A stretch of DNA of 18,983 bases. Origin: Desulfovibrio sp. GTDB taxonomy: Bacteria > Desulfobacterota > Desulfovibrionia > Desulfovibrionales > Desulfovibrionaceae. The position numbers and the translations under genes are program-made. The stretch spans positions 1 through 18,983 of the forward strand of contig JAIWOE010000054.1 in assembly GCA_020217165.1 (NCBI GenBank). Direction: 5' to 3'. Below are positions 1-6,964 of the stretch, in pieces. The notes beneath the pieces were generated by a model that had not been told where the DNA came from, ran no database searches, and worked only from the letters and a program-made list of their open reading frames with translations. Numbering within the stretch: the stretch's first letter is position 1; every line of letters starts with the position of its first letter.

Positions 1-1289
1 TCCAGCAGGGAGCGGCGGCGCAGGGCCTGGGCCAGGGAGCGTCCCAGGCCGCCCAGCCCGGCGCGGAAGGCCAGGGCCAGGGCCGGATGCCGGTCCCGCA
101 GCCCCAGCCAGGCAGCGCGGGGGGCGGTGTCATCCCACAGGCCAAAGGCGTGACCCATGAACTCTCGCCACACCCCGGACAGGACCTCCCGGGCCGCGGG
201 GAGGTGGTCCGGATCCAGCGGCAGCAGGGCATAAAGCCCGCGGGCGTCGCGACCGGTGGCAAAGAGCCGCAGACCGTCCAGGCGCCGCAGGGGCAGCTGC
301 AGGGGGTCGGCCGTGGTCAGCACGCGGCGGGCCAGGGCCGCGATGGCCGTGGGGGAAAAGGCGTCGTGACAGCACGGCGGGGATGCCCCGCGGGTGCAGC
401 GCCAGCAGCCCGTGCAGCTCATGGCCGCCTGGACAACCAGATGCCCCGGCGAGTGGGGCCCGGTCTCCCAGGGGCTCACGGGGCCCATGGAAAGGGTGAT
501 GGTCTTGAGGCCGGTCCAGGCGGCCAGGTGCATGGGGCCGGTATCCGGGGTGATCATCACCCCCAGGGTCTGCCCCATGCGGGCAAAGGCGCTCAGGTCA
601 AAGCGGCCGCAGAAATTGGCCACGGGCGCGCCCAAAGTCTCCTGCACCTCGCGGCCCAGGGGGATATCGCCAGGACCGCCCAGGAGCACGGGGCGTACGT
701 GACGGGCCAGGAGCTCCCGGGCCAGGGCGGCCCAGAAGGCCGGGGCGGGCCGCTTGGCCGCTTCGCTGGCGCCCAGGAACAGGCCCACGGCGGGGGGGGC
801 GTGCGAGGGGAGGGGCGGGGGCAGGGTGCGCGGGGGGGGCAGGGTGGTGGACTGGATGTCTGCCAGGGGCACGCAATCCAGGGCGTTCAACTCGGCCCAG
901 TGGAAGCGGTTGTGCCGGTTATTGTGCACCAGGGAGGCGCGGTAGAGCTGCCAGTCGCCATGAATATAGGTGGCGCCGGCAGGAGTGCGCACGGGGCCCA
1001 GGCGGACGGGGGCCGAGAGCATGCCCGCCAGCCAGGCGGCCTCCGGCCGGTGGCTGAGGTTGAGGATCATCTTGAAGCGATGGGCCTTGAGCCCTTCGGC
1101 CTCGGTCCAGTCCACATAGGCGGCCCGGGGGCTCAGGGGCATGAGGGGCTCGAAGAACCGCCGCTCGGCCACCACCCACAGGGGATGCTCGGGATACCGC
1201 CGGCTGAGCCAGAGCAGCAGGGGGAAGGTGAGCAGCAGGTCCCCCATGCGCTGCATCTGCAGGATGAGGATGGGTTCCGGATGCGGCAT
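1..1289 (-). CDS. Glycosyltransferase family 9 (heptosyltransferase-like) protein, 3' end cut by window edge
   Basis: This frame is open from the ATG at 1289 to the left edge, giving 429 residues with no stop, so the C-terminus is missing. Near the N-terminus it has the GT9-type opening ILILQMQRMGDLLLTFPLL (residues 7-25). A second Rossmann half begins near AVGLFLGAS (167-175), with VLLGGPGD at 201-208. The GT9 signature DTGPMHLA lies at 249-256. A cysteine-rich patch follows at 292-307 (six Cys). At least 100 residues extend beyond the usual fold. Family members transfer heptose or related sugars from nucleotide donors to lipopolysaccharide core or other surface glycans, in the cytoplasm at the inner membrane. 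The start lies 2 nt after the stop of the upstream glycosyltransferase gene, so the two are probably co-transcribed. The acceptor cannot be told from sequence: LPS core and flagellin are both possible. Confidence 0.85.
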   Translation of the reverse strand, partial: MPHPEPILILQMQRMGDLLLTFPLLLWLSRRYPEHPLWVVAERRFFEPLMPLSPRAAYVDWTEAEGLKAHRFKMILNLSHRPEAAWLAGMLSAPVRLGPVRTPAGATYIHGDWQLYRASLVHNNRHNRFHWAELNALDCVPLADIQSTTLPPPRTLPPPLPSHAPPAVGLFLGASEAAKRPAPAFWAALARELLARHVRPVLLGGPGDIPLGREVQETLGAPVANFCGRFDLSAFARMGQTLGVMITPDTGPMHLAAWTGLKTITLSMGPVSPWETGPHSPGHLVVQAAMSCTGCWRCTRGASPPCCHDAFSPTAIAALARRVLTTADPLQLPLRRLDGLRLFATGRDARGLYALLPLDPDHLPAAREVLSGVWREFMGHAFGLWDDTAPRAAWLGLRDRHPALALAFRAGLGGLGRSLAQALRRRSLL

Positions 1290-1291
1290 GG

Positions 1292-2968
1292 CTAGCCAAA
1301 GGTGGCGCGCATCTGCTCGCACAGGGCCAGGATGCGGTGGTCGTAGGTGTGCTCGGCCAGCACACGCTCCCGGGCGGCGGCCACCATGCGCTGGCGCTGG
1401 GCCGGGTGGGCCAGGTAATGACGCGCCAGGCTGGTCACTTCCTCGGGATGCTCGTAGATGGCCACTTCCTTGCCGGGCTCAAAGAGATCTGCCAACTGTT
1501 CGCGCATGTCCGTGAGCACAAAGGCCCCGCAGGCCGGGCAGTCGAACACCCGCTGGTTCACCGCACCCTTCATCTGCTTGCTGGTGGTGTTGAGGTTCAC
1601 GGCCTGGGCGGGATAGAAGGCCGGCAGGTGGTCGTAATAGCGCAACTCCGGATGCCAGGTCCAGGGCTCGGGCCGGTGACGGAAGAGGATGTTCCAGCCC
1701 CTGTCCCCGCAAATGAGGGGGGCGAGGGGCAACAGCCCGGCCACGCAGGCGGTGCGGTACTGCCGGGTGGCCTCCCAGGTGAGCATGGCTTCCAGGGCCA
1801 GGCGACGCTCCGTGGTGGGCAGGGCCAGCCAGTCCGCATGCCGCGCCGGGTGGCGTGTTTGCAGAAATTCCAGCACACCGCGGCAGTCACTTTCCCCAAA
1901 CTCCCTGGCAAGTTCCCTGTAGGCAAGGAGAAACTCCCGGGGCGGCCGGGCTTTCTTCAATCGGTGCGCCACCTTGAAGACCATGGAGTTGCCCACAAAG
2001 CTGGCCTCGGCCCGGGGCATGCCCGGCCAAGCCGGCACGCCGGGGCGGAAGCGATGGGCGTCCGTGCCCAGGGGCAGGTAAAAGACGTGCTCAAACCCCA
2101 GGGCCTTGAGGGAGGGGAGGTTATCCCGATCCCAGGTAAAGATGGCCGTGAGGGGGTGCACCACCTGGTGGTAGAGGTGCAGGATGAGGTGTGGATTGTC
2201 CACGAACCAGGAGGCCAGGGGCAGACCCATCTGCTCCAGCAGGGCGATGAGCACCCCTTCGCGGTCCACGCCCAGGTGGTTGATGGTGAAGAGAAAATCC
2301 GGTTGGAATTCCAGCACCGCCGTGAGCAGCTCTTCCATGAACCGGCCGGCGCCGATCTCCTGGTCCTCGATGTGCAGGCAGCGCAGGGGCACGCCCAGTC
2401 GGGCGCAGGCGGCCTGCACCTCGCCCATGAGAAAATACTGGCTGGTGACGCCCAGGATGCGCGGCGGCCAGGTGCGGAACCGGGGCTGGCGGGCCTTTTC
2501 CCAGAAATTGTGCGCCTGACTGGCCGAAAGTCGGTCCTGCAGGGCCTGGTAATGGCCGCGATCCTCCCGCAGGTAGAAGGGCAGGGCAATGGGAAAAAAC
2601 GACCGGCCGCCATGCTGCATCTGCCAGCGGGTCAGGCTGGCCAGGGCGGCGTCGGGGGTGGGATCCGTGATCCAGGCCACCTGCGGATGCCGCGCCATCA
2701 GGCCGGTGGCGGCCAGCAGGGCGGTTTCCTTGTCCACCACGGCCACGGGGCCGGGATGGCGCTCCAGAAGGGCCTCCAGGGCGGCGCCCAGGCCGCTGCC
2801 CAGGAGCACGGGCAGGCTTTGGGCCGGCGGCGGCTGGTCCAGCACCAGGGCGGCTTCGCGCTGGCGGCCCTGGCGGCCGGCCATGCGCCGGGTGCGTCCC
2901 TGGTGGCTCAGGAGCACATCCTGCAGCTGGCCGTCCTGCAGCACAAGGTCTATGTGTGGTCCGCTCAC
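1292..2968 (-). CDS. CgeB/DUF3880-type glycosyltransferase
   Basis: A 558-residue protein starting at GTG; GTGA overlaps the motB stop by 4 nt, which implies translational coupling. Residues 50-165 contain a glycine-rich Rossmann-like start ([17 protein letters not shown], 52-68) reminiscent of the N-terminal part of Maf-type flagellin glycosylation proteins. Residues 169-300 match the DUF3880 style ([23 protein letters not shown] near 225-238; SWFVDNPH 253-260). The C-terminal third matches the Glyco_trans_1_2/CgeB style: [20 protein letters not shown] (457-476), CGAFVLTD (480-487), then DLFEPGKEV. Proteins of this kind are cytoplasmic GT-B glycosyltransferases often found near flagellar genes. 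Its place right after motAB makes a role in flagellar or surface glycosylation plausible, but donor and acceptor are unknown. The family call is from memory of motifs, not from a profile search. Confidence 0.82.
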   Translation of the reverse strand: MSGPHIDLVLQDGQLQDVLLSHQGRTRRMAGRQGRQREAALVLDQPPPAQSLPVLLGSGLGAALEALLERHPGPVAVVDKETALLAATGLMARHPQVAWITDPTPDAALASLTRWQMQHGGRSFFPIALPFYLREDRGHYQALQDRLSASQAHNFWEKARQPRFRTWPPRILGVTSQYFLMGEVQAACARLGVPLRCLHIEDQEIGAGRFMEELLTAVLEFQPDFLFTINHLGVDREGVLIALLEQMGLPLASWFVDNPHLILHLYHQVVHPLTAIFTWDRDNLPSLKALGFEHVFYLPLGTDAHRFRPGVPAWPGMPRAEASFVGNSMVFKVAHRLKKARPPREFLLAYRELAREFGESDCRGVLEFLQTRHPARHADWLALPTTERRLALEAMLTWEATRQYRTACVAGLLPLAPLICGDRGWNILFRHRPEPWTWHPELRYYDHLPAFYPAQAVNLNTTSKQMKGAVNQRVFDCPACGAFVLTDMREQLADLFEPGKEVAIYEHPEEVTSLARHYLAHPAQRQRMVAAARERVLAEHTYDHRILALCEQMRATFG

Positions 2969-3711
2969 CAGCTTCGATCTCCAGGACGGTGGAAGTAGAA
3001 TTCCGTGCGCCGGTTGGTGTGCCGATTCTCTTCGGAATTGTTGGGCAACAGGGGCTGGGAATCGGCATAGCCCACGGCCTTGAGGCGGTTGGAGCGGATG
3101 CCGCCCTTTTCGACGATGAAACGCAGGGCTGCGGCGGCCCTGGCCGAGGAGAGTTCCCAGTTGCTGGGGTAGAGGTTGCCACTGGTGGGATGATCGTCGG
3201 TATGCCCCCGCACCACCAGTTCGTAGTTGTGTTCCTTGAGGATGGCGACGACCTTGGAAAGGGCCTGCTCGGCGCCAGGTTTGAGCATGGCACTGCCGGG
3301 CTCGAAGAGGGCGTCGTTGTCCACACGCAGGATGACGCCCACATCGTCAGTGGTGACCTTGGTGACCTTCTTGAGCTCGGTCTCGTCCAGCATGGTGTTG
3401 AGCTGCACCACCATGGCCAGCATGGCCCGGTCGTCCTGATCCATCTGCACTTCCTTACGCTCAAACTTGGTGGGCGAGAAGGCGGAGAAGTTGGCGTCGG
3501 GACGCTTGGTCTGCACGCCAAAGGCTTCCTTGATGGAGCCCAGCACGTCCTTGAACTTCTGCACGTCCATTTGCGCAAAGGACAGCAAGAGGACAAAAAA
3601 GCAGAGCATGTTGGTGGCCAGGTCCGCAAAGGTGGAGAGCCAGGGCGGTAGTCCTTCCTCGCATTCCTGGTGCGGACACTTCTTGGGCGGTGGCGCGTTG
3701 TTCTTGGCCAT
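2965..3711 (-). CDS. motB: Flagellar stator protein MotB (PomB-like, OmpA C-terminal domain)
   Basis: A 248-residue stator B subunit. One transmembrane helix follows a short cytoplasmic tail; its ion-binding aspartate is D30 in [19 protein letters not shown] (27-45). Residues 46-66 ([20 protein letters not shown]) closely follow the PomB plug/linker style, and C37 sits where PomB has its TM cysteine. Residues 130-240 form the OmpA-like peptidoglycan-binding domain ([22 protein letters not shown] at 169-173, NWELSSARA at 184-192). The protein anchors the stator to the cell wall and couples ion flow to motor rotation together with MotA. A Cys pair (C12, C17) lies just before the helix. The gene starts 9 nt after the motA stop and its stop overlaps the next gene. 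MotB function is secure; Na+ rather than H+ coupling is inference. Confidence 0.95.
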   Translation of the reverse strand: MAKNNAPPPKKCPHQECEEGLPPWLSTFADLATNMLCFFVLLLSFAQMDVQKFKDVLGSIKEAFGVQTKRPDANFSAFSPTKFERKEVQMDQDDRAMLAMVVQLNTMLDETELKKVTKVTTDDVGVILRVDNDALFEPGSAMLKPGAEQALSKVVAILKEHNYELVVRGHTDDHPTSGNLYPSNWELSSARAAAALRFIVEKGGIRSNRLKAVGYADSQPLLPNNSEENRHTNRRTEFYFHRPGDRSW

Positions 3712-3720
3712 GGCGCGCGC

Positions 3721-4470
3721 CTACTTTTCCCGGGCCTTGGGCGGCAGGAAGGAGGCCAGCTTTTCCTTGATGACGCTGGGATGCTCGCCGTTGAGGATGG
3801 CCAGCACGCCTTCCATGGTCATTTCCATGTACTGGCTTTCCTCGCTGCTGCGCTCCGCGAGCTTGTTGGCCAGGGGGGAGAAGAGCACGTTGGCCAGCAA
3901 GGCGCCGTAGAACGTGGTGAGCAAGGCCACGGCCATGGCCGGGCCGATGGAGGAGGGATCGTTCAGGTTCTGCAGCATCTGCACCAGGCCGATGAGGGTG
4001 CCGATGAGGCCGAAGGCCGGGGAGTAGGTGCCCATGGCTTTGAACACGTTCTGGGCGCCCTTGTGGCGCTTGACCATGTTGGCAATTTCCGTCTCCATTA
4101 CCGAACGGACGATGGTTTCCTCGGTGCCGTCGGCCACCAGCAGGATGCCTCGCTGCAAAAACTGGTCGGAAACATTTACCTTTTCCAGAGCGACCAGGCT
4201 TTCGCGGCGGGCGGTTTCCGCCAGCTGGATGATCTGACGCACGTTGGCCTGCGGATCCGGCGGCTTGAACAAAAACGCCTTCATCACCGCCTTGAGGGAG
4301 CCAAACACTGACCCCATGGGAAACATGACAAAGGTCACGCTGAAGGTGCCCCCGGCCACGATGATCATGGAGGGGACGTCGATGAACCCGGCAATGCCCG
4401 TGCCCATGGCGATGGAACCGAAGACGAGGGAAAAGCAGAGGATGAGGCCGAGTAAGGTGCCGATATCCAT
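3721..4470 (-). CDS. motA: Flagellar stator protein MotA (PomA-like)
   Basis: A 249-residue, four-helix stator A subunit of the MotA/TolQ/ExbB family. It starts MDIGTLLGLILCFSLVFGSIAMG (TM1), has TM2 around residues 31-55, a cytoplasmic loop of about 100 residues, and TM3/TM4 at about 150-205 including GTYSPAFGLIGTLIGLVQML and IGPAMAVALLTTFYGALLAN. These last motifs and the 249-residue length fit PomA (about 253 residues) better than enterobacterial MotA (about 295). It forms the ion channel with MotB and pushes on the rotor switch protein FliG. The start is the ATG at 4470; only a weak AGGA lies upstream. It follows the FapA-like gene by 60 nt, the largest gap in the operon, in which I saw no clear promoter. 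Confidence 0.95.
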   Translation of the reverse strand: MDIGTLLGLILCFSLVFGSIAMGTGIAGFIDVPSMIIVAGGTFSVTFVMFPMGSVFGSLKAVMKAFLFKPPDPQANVRQIIQLAETARRESLVALEKVNVSDQFLQRGILLVADGTEETIVRSVMETEIANMVKRHKGAQNVFKAMGTYSPAFGLIGTLIGLVQMLQNLNDPSSIGPAMAVALLTTFYGALLANVLFSPLANKLAERSSEESQYMEMTMEGVLAILNGEHPSVIKEKLASFLPPKAREK

Positions 4471-4530
4471 CGATTCAGTGTCCTGCGTTCAGGTGTCTAT
4501 TCTGCCGCCGAGGGGTGTACGCCACGGATG

Positions 4531-5634
4531 CTACAACGCCGTGACGGCCACCACGCCGTTGACCAGCCGGAACCGTACCCGTTCCATTTCAGTATCCACC
4601 GTCAATTGCGCCGTGCCGATACTGATTTCCACCAGCGGGCGCACCACGCCTTCCACCACCAGCTCGCAGCGGTCCAGGACTCCTGGGGCCTCCAGGCGTT
4701 CCTGCACGGCGGAGAGTTGCTGTTCCAGATGCGCCTTGCGGGCCAGCGCCTGCTCCTGCCGCGGCAGAAATTCCCGCGAGGAGGCAGGGCCCTCCCGCCG
4801 TCGTTCGGCCAGGGAGTCCAATTCAAGTTGGATGGTATCCAGTGCCTGGCGAATGGCGTCCTGTTTCAACAGCATGAAGGGGTTGCGTCCCAGCACCACC
4901 TGGGTGATGGTGCCAGCCCCCCCACCGAGCTGATTTCCCACGAGCAGTCTGCCCATGCAATAGGTAGAACCACCCTGCAGACGGCCGCCCACCAGGATGT
5001 CCCCCCCGCAGTAACATTGGCAATGCAGGACGGACTGCTTGATGTGCAGCAGCCGGCCGGCCACCAGCTGGGCGTTTTCCGCAAACCCAGCCTCCAGGCT
5101 GTGGGCGGCCCGGAGCACAGCCTTTTTTTCCCCTTTGATACCGCCAAGGCACACGATGCGTTCCTTGGCCACCAGGGTGGAGCCCCCCACGGTTTCATCA
5201 ATCTGGATGTTGCGGCCTTTGAGGGTAAATCCGGACTTCACCTCACCGTGGACGCGAATATCTCCCACAAAGGTGACGTTGCCGGTGTGGAAGCTCACGT
5301 CCCGGCGGATGTTCAGCTGGTCGTGCACGCGGATTTGCCCGTCCATGTAAAACACATAGCCGCTGATGGCCGCCAGGAGCTTCATGGGGTTGGCAGGGTC
5401 GGGCATGGTGCCGGGGCCGGCGGGCATGTCCGGGGTCTCGAAGACAAAGCGGGTCTGTCCGGCGGCCTGCTCCGGGGTGATGCGGGCGAACTCCGCCAGC
5501 ACCTGCCCGGCCAGGACGTTCTGCACGTAACCCATGTTGTAATGGTCCACCCCGCCGCCAGTGCCGGACAGGCGCGGCTTGAGCTGGGTGTGGTCAAAGT
5601 CTGGGTCGAAATGATGCATGAGCAGGTATGGCAT
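4531..5634 (-). CDS. Short FapA/DUF342-family protein
   Basis: A 367-residue protein of the FapA (DUF342) family. The core from about 100 to 250 is a run of short glycine-spaced beta repeats typical of the right-handed beta-helix domain: GNVTFVGDIRVHGEVKSGF, GRNIQIDETVGGSTLVAKE, AGRLLHIKQSV, GGDILVGGRLQGGS. A coiled-coil hairpin follows at about 256-317, rich in Q, E, L and R, and then a small beta domain. Full-length FapA proteins are longer, so this is a reduced version. In Vibrio vulnificus FapA is needed for flagellation and polar localisation; most homologues are uncharacterised. A cysteine cluster, HCQCYCGG (204-211), is unusual. It lies between STAS genes and motA, suggesting a scaffold role between signalling and motor. 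AAGG 6 nt upstream serves as the RBS. Confidence 0.85.
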   Translation of the reverse strand: MPYLLMHHFDPDFDHTQLKPRLSGTGGGVDHYNMGYVQNVLAGQVLAEFARITPEQAAGQTRFVFETPDMPAGPGTMPDPANPMKLLAAISGYVFYMDGQIRVHDQLNIRRDVSFHTGNVTFVGDIRVHGEVKSGFTLKGRNIQIDETVGGSTLVAKERIVCLGGIKGEKKAVLRAAHSLEAGFAENAQLVAGRLLHIKQSVLHCQCYCGGDILVGGRLQGGSTYCMGRLLVGNQLGGGAGTITQVVLGRNPFMLLKQDAIRQALDTIQLELDSLAERRREGPASSREFLPRQEQALARKAHLEQQLSAVQERLEAPGVLDRCELVVEGVVRPLVEISIGTAQLTVDTEMERVRFRLVNGVVAVTAL

Positions 5635-5652
5635 GGGGGGCCTTTGCCGTGG

Positions 5653-6006
5653 TCACGGCCTGGCGCGGGCAAGCAGCGCGTCGAGGTCCTGGGAGGTGTC
5701 CACAATGGAGAAGACGTCGGCCAGGTGCACCAGTCCCAGAGCCTTCATCACCGTGGCGCCGGGGCGGTACAGGTACAGGTCCTTGCCCAGGGCGCTGGTC
5801 CAATGTCGGACGGCCACCATGAGGCCGATGCCAGCGGAGTCCACAAAGACGGCTTCCTGCAGGTCAAAAATCACCTGGGCCAGCCAGGCGGCGTGGATGG
5901 CATCTTCCACCTCACGTCGCAGGAGGGGCAGGGTTTCCGCGGGCAGGTGGTCGGGCAGGGCCACCACCAGGGAGGCATTGATGCGGCGCAGGTGCTGGTG
6001 CGGCAT
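5653..6006 (-). CDS. STAS-domain anti-sigma factor antagonist (second copy)
   Basis: A 117-residue single STAS domain like SpoIIAA/RsbV. The conserved phosphorylation loop reads FVDSAGIGLM (54-63); S57 aligns with the phosphorylated Ser58 of B. subtilis SpoIIAA. The first strand and helix (ASLVVALPDHLPAETLPLLRR) and the C-terminal helix also fit. In partner switching the unphosphorylated STAS protein binds the HATPase kinase and frees that kinase's target; phosphorylation by the kinase reverses this. The gene begins 20 nt after the first STAS gene and has AGGA 7 nt before its ATG. It differs clearly from its neighbour in sequence, so it is not a recent duplicate and may answer to a different partner. 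Confidence 0.9.
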   Translation of the reverse strand: MPHQHLRRINASLVVALPDHLPAETLPLLRREVEDAIHAAWLAQVIFDLQEAVFVDSAGIGLMVAVRHWTSALGKDLYLYRPGATVMKALGLVHLADVFSIVDTSQDLDALLARARP

Positions 6007-6026
6007 GGGGACGTCCTGTTCGGCGT

Positions 6027-6404
6027 TCAGCGGGAGGCAGCCGGCGTCGGCGCTTGGTCCACCTGGCCGGCATCGTCCACCATGGAAAAGAACCGCGTCA
6101 GCTGCACCAGCTCCAGGGTCCGGCGGACCTGGATGCTGGGCTTGAGCAGATGCAGCTGAATGCCCAGGGCCTGGAGGCGGCTGTTGAGGGCCACTAGGCT
6201 GCCAATGCCAGAGGAGTCCATGAAGCGGACGTGCTCCAGGTCGATGACGGCCATGGCGCAGCGCTTGGCTTCCAGGAAGGGCTCCACGGCTTCACGGAAG
6301 CGACTGGTGGTCTCCAAGGTGAATTCTCCCTGGATGCGGCAGCGCAGGATGTCTGCCTCCAGGGCGATGGTGAAGGGGGGCGTGGCGTCCGTGGTGTGGG
6401 TCAT
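6027..6404 (-). CDS. STAS-domain anti-sigma factor antagonist (first copy)
   Basis: A 125-residue STAS domain. The frame is open further upstream, to 6548, but that part overlaps the kinase gene. The ATG at 6404 forms an ATGA overlap with the kinase stop and has GGAG at a good distance, so it is preferred. The phosphorylation loop is RFMDSSGIGSLVAL (60-73), with S64 equivalent to SpoIIAA Ser58. Conserved secondary-structure landmarks include ILRCRIQGEFTLET near the N-terminus and the LKPSIQVRRTLELVQLTRFF stretch at the C-terminal helix. It should be phosphorylated by the HATPase protein encoded just upstream and dephosphorylated by the PP2C protein before that. The Ser-Ser pair is the classical form, whereas the second STAS gene has Ser-Ala. 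Confidence 0.92.
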   Translation of the reverse strand: MTHTTDATPPFTIALEADILRCRIQGEFTLETTSRFREAVEPFLEAKRCAMAVIDLEHVRFMDSSGIGSLVALNSRLQALGIQLHLLKPSIQVRRTLELVQLTRFFSMVDDAGQVDQAPTPAASR

Positions 6405-6964
6405 GACGTCTCCGGAGTGGGGTCGTGGTCTGGGGCGCCGGGAGGGGAGGGGGCGGCGGAGTCTGTCTCTGGTCCGGGGCGCCGCCATTGCTCCGGCGCA
6501 ACCTGCATGCGCATGAACACGCTGTTGCGGTGGTTTCCCTTGCGGCATTCAAAGTGGCTGGCCAGGCGGGACATGATGAACAGCCCCCGGCCGCCCTCGG
6601 CATCGGGGCGGGCGTTTTCCACCACCACCGGCCAGGTGGGGAAGCCCACGCCCCAGTCCGCCACCTCCACCTCCACATGGCTGCCGGGGACCAGGGAGAG
6701 CACGATCTCCAGGTTGCCGGGGGCCTCGTGGGGGTAGGCATGGCGCACCACGTTGGCGCAGGCCTCGGTGAGGGCAAGGTCGATGTTATACAGCAGGTCC
6801 GTATCCATCACGGCTTCTGCCAGCAGGGCCAGGGCAGACTTGCCCAAGCGCCGGCTGGGGCCGGGCTGGGCCAGGCAGCGCAGCAAAAAGGTGTTGGGCG
6901 GCAGGGTGTCCTGCGCGGGGATGTCGCCGCGGCGGCAGTGGGGCATGGTGGTGGGGGTGTTCAT
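6401..6964 (-). CDS. RsbW/SpoIIAB-type serine kinase (HATPase_c_2)
   Basis: A 187-residue GHKL-fold protein. An in-frame ATG exists 18 nt upstream (6982), but the ATG at 6964 makes an ATGA overlap with the stop of the phosphatase gene and is preferred. ATP-site boxes are all present: N box with E67, N71 and HAY 75-77 (LTEACANVVRHAY), G1 box ADWGVGF (102-108), and G2 box GGRGLFIMSRL (124-134). The last 30 residues are Pro-rich and probably disordered. Family members bind a sigma factor or another target and phosphorylate STAS antagonists on serine. No sigma factor gene lies in the window, so the target is unknown; it could be a distant sigma factor or a protein in the motor pathway. Confidence 0.92.
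   Translation of the reverse strand: MNTPTTMPHCRRGDIPAQDTLPPNTFLLRCLAQPGPSRRLGKSALALLAEAVMDTDLLYNIDLALTEACANVVRHAYPHEAPGNLEIVLSLVPGSHVEVEVADWGVGFPTWPVVVENARPDAEGGRGLFIMSRLASHFECRKGNHRNSVFMRMQVAPEQWRRPGPETDSAAPSPPGAPDHDPTPETS

Noticed and set aside
87..1295. Long open frame of 402 codons on the plus strand opposite the GT9 gene
   Set aside because: The minus-strand frame has a clear GT9 signature and operon fit. The plus frame has Gly/Gln/His-rich, featureless protein typical of antisense frames in GC-rich DNA.
1337..2998. 553-codon plus-strand frame opposite the CgeB-like gene
   Set aside because: Same reason: no recognisable domain, and the opposite strand carries conserved glycosyltransferase motifs and a 4-nt coupled start.
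6405..6548. N-terminal extension of the first STAS gene
   Set aside because: Overlaps the end of the kinase gene in another frame, is Arg/Pro-rich, and the ATGA overlap with GGAG marks the start at 6404.
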